NCBI GenBank assembly: GCA_026709365.1
Contig: JAPOTD010000037.1
Location: 23,696-56,748, forward strand
Direction: 5' to 3'
Length of the DNA stretch: 33,053 bases
Source: Gammaproteobacteria bacterium
GTDB lineage: Bacteria > Pseudomonadota > Gammaproteobacteria > Pseudomonadales > Azotimanducaceae
The notes under the pieces were generated by a model, which worked only from the letters and a program-made list of their open reading frames with translations, was not told the origin of the DNA and ran no database searches. Below are positions 31,900 to 33,053 of this stretch, piece by piece (within the stretch, counting starts at the first letter, position 1; each line of letters starts with the position of its first letter). The position numbers and the translations under genes are program-made.

Positions 31900-32775
31900 A
31901 TGGCCGCCGCCGACGTCCGGGCCGTTCAGGTGGCGGCCATTCAGCATTGCGCGACCGCCGATGTGGCGGGCAACCTCGACCTAGTGGAGCGGCTGGCCTT
32001 GGCCGCGAGGGATGCGGGCGCCGAGGCCGTGATGACCGCCGAGGCGTTTGCCTACATCGGCCCGGATCGAGGCAGGCGCGACCTGCTTGAGCCGCTTCCC
32101 GCCGGCGGCCCCATACTGGACCGCTGCCGGCAGCTGGCCGTGCGCCTCGGCTGCGACCTCGTGCTCGGCGGCTTTCACGAGGCCGCTCCGGACGCGGGCA
32201 AGGCCTTCAACACCTGCGTGCATCTCGACGCCCGCGGCGAAGTGGCGGCGCTGTACCGCAAGATCCACCTGTTCGACATCGAGCTGGCCGACGGGACGAA
32301 GCTGCACGAATCGCGAGGCACGTCGCCGGGCGACGCGCTGGCCACCACCCGGCTGCCATTCGGCCTGCTGGGCTTGACCATCTGCTATGACCTGCGCTTT
32401 CCCTACCTTTACCAAGCGCTGGCCAACCAGGGGGCGGTGGCCCTGACCGTGCCCTCCGCCTTCACCGCCACCACCGGCGCGGCCCACTGGCACACCCTGC
32501 TGCGAGCTCGCGCCATCGAGTGTCAGTGCTACGTCATCGCGCCCGCCCAGCATGGTCGGCACAACGCCCGGCGGCGCTCCTTCGGCCACTCGCTCATCGT
32601 CGATCCCTGGGGCGAGGTGATTGCCGAATGCGATGGCGGCGACAGCTTCGCGCTGGCCTGCATCGACCCGGCGCGGGTGGCCGAAGTCCGCAAGCAGTTG
32701 CCGTGCCTGGGGCATCGGGTGGCCATGAGGTCGCTGCGGCAGCAGCCTGGAGACCGCTGCAAGGCATCTCCATGA
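31900..32775 (+). CDS. Nitrilase-superfamily amidase (deaminated glutathione amidase / omega-amidase type)
   Basis: A 291-residue carbon-nitrogen hydrolase. The catalytic triad is visible: E48 in MTAEAF, K121 in [11 protein letters not shown] and C162 in [12 protein letters not shown]. The [24 protein letters not shown] segment resembles the Nit1/Nit2 branch, whose members hydrolyse deaminated glutathione or alpha-ketoglutaramate-type amides, a metabolite-repair role. The exact substrate is not determined. The frame is open upstream through rhlB, but the ATG at 31900, just after the rhlB stop, is the natural start. ATGA overlap with the next gene. Confidence 0.92.
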   Translation: MAAADVRAVQVAAIQHCATADVAGNLDLVERLALAARDAGAEAVMTAEAFAYIGPDRGRRDLLEPLPAGGPILDRCRQLAVRLGCDLVLGGFHEAAPDAGKAFNTCVHLDARGEVAALYRKIHLFDIELADGTKLHESRGTSPGDALATTRLPFGLLGLTICYDLRFPYLYQALANQGAVALTVPSAFTATTGAAHWHTLLRARAIECQCYVIAPAQHGRHNARRRSFGHSLIVDPWGEVIAECDGGDSFALACIDPARVAEVRKQLPCLGHRVAMRSLRQQPGDRCKASP

Positions 32776-33053
32776 CAGCGGGCATGGGCGCGGGCAGGGG
32801 CATTGTCATCGTTGCAGCGTTGATCGTCGTCACCGCCGGGCTGAAGGCGGCGGCGGACCTCGCCGTTCCCTTTCTGCTGGCCGTCTTCGTCGCCACCATC
32901 GCCGCCACTCCCATGTACTGGCTGGAGCGGCGCGGCGCCCCCGGCTGGCTGGCCATCACGCTGGTGATGGCGGCCATTCTGGTGGCGCTGGTCGGGGTGG
33001 GCGCCTTGGTGGTTCAGTCTGCCAACGCCTTCACCGCCAAGCTGCCGTTCTAC
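32772..33053 (+). CDS. AI-2E transporter (PerM) family membrane protein, 5' part only
   Basis: The 94 visible residues ([20 protein letters not shown]...) contain two to three membrane segments. AAADLAVPFLLAVFVATIAATPMYWLERRGAPGWLAITLVM is the characteristic N-terminal region of the AI-2E/PerM family (TM helix, P-x-W/Y-L-x-RR-x-x-P). Family members are eight-helix transporters, some acting as Na+/H+ antiporters or autoinducer-2 exporters. Substrate here is unknown. The ATG overlaps the amidase stop by 4 bp. The gene runs off the window end. Confidence 0.85.
   Translation, partial: MTAGMGAGRGIVIVAALIVVTAGLKAAADLAVPFLLAVFVATIAATPMYWLERRGAPGWLAITLVMAAILVALVGVGALVVQSANAFTAKLPFY

Overview
The window looks like a chromosomal segment of a GC-rich gammaproteobacterium. 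Several gene orders typical of that class are present: priA - SPOR protein - hslV - hslU - DUF971 - ubiE - ubiJ; mrcA divergent from pilMNOPQ and followed by aroK-aroB; and lptF-lptG. I cannot name a genus. A bacterial luciferase-like oxidoreductase of a type usually annotated as F420-dependent, and a high load of small repeats, suggest an uncultured or environmental lineage. That is inference. I saw no rRNA, tRNA, CRISPR array or full-length insertion sequence.

Layout. Positions 1-6326 (minus strand) form one long apparent operon: priA (replication restart), a SPOR-domain protein, hslVU (ATP-dependent protease), a DUF971 protein, ubiE and a partial ubiJ (ubiquinone synthesis). It is interrupted between the SPOR gene and hslV by a 163-bp element with terminal inverted repeats. 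Positions 6327-7173 hold rpmE between two repeat-rich gaps. One gap contains a 183-bp element flanked by a perfect 8-bp direct repeat. Positions 7174-8631 encode an M48 metalloprotease, convergent with mrcA (PBP1A). From about 11079 to 16969 runs a tightly overlapping block: pilM, pilN, pilO, pilP, pilQ, then aroK and aroB. A minus-strand pair encoding an HNH endonuclease and a Vsr-type endonuclease (16966-18630) sits between aroB and lptFG. Next come an RDD membrane protein, a thiolase-like protein, a transglutaminase-like protein, glnS, a lytic-transglycosylase-like protein, a luciferase-like oxidoreductase, argC (type 2), a PLP aminotransferase, a RhlB-like DEAD-box helicase, a nitrilase-superfamily amidase, and the start of an AI-2E/PerM family membrane protein cut by the window end.

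The most unusual signal is a set of compound palindromes with arms GAGTTTCGC/GCGAAACTC and neighbouring CACCCGC or CGAACC hairpins. They lie in five intergenic gaps and, strikingly, once in frame inside the aminotransferase gene (29717-29761), where they appear to add a short Ala/Pro/Arg-rich peptide. This resembles the behaviour of Rickettsia palindromic elements. A separate 21-nt tandem repeat occurs in two 51-nt blocks in the pil operon: one inside pilN, and one spanning the pilP stop and pilQ start. Together with the two MITE-like elements, these suggest an active population of small non-autonomous repeats that can enter genes and operons.
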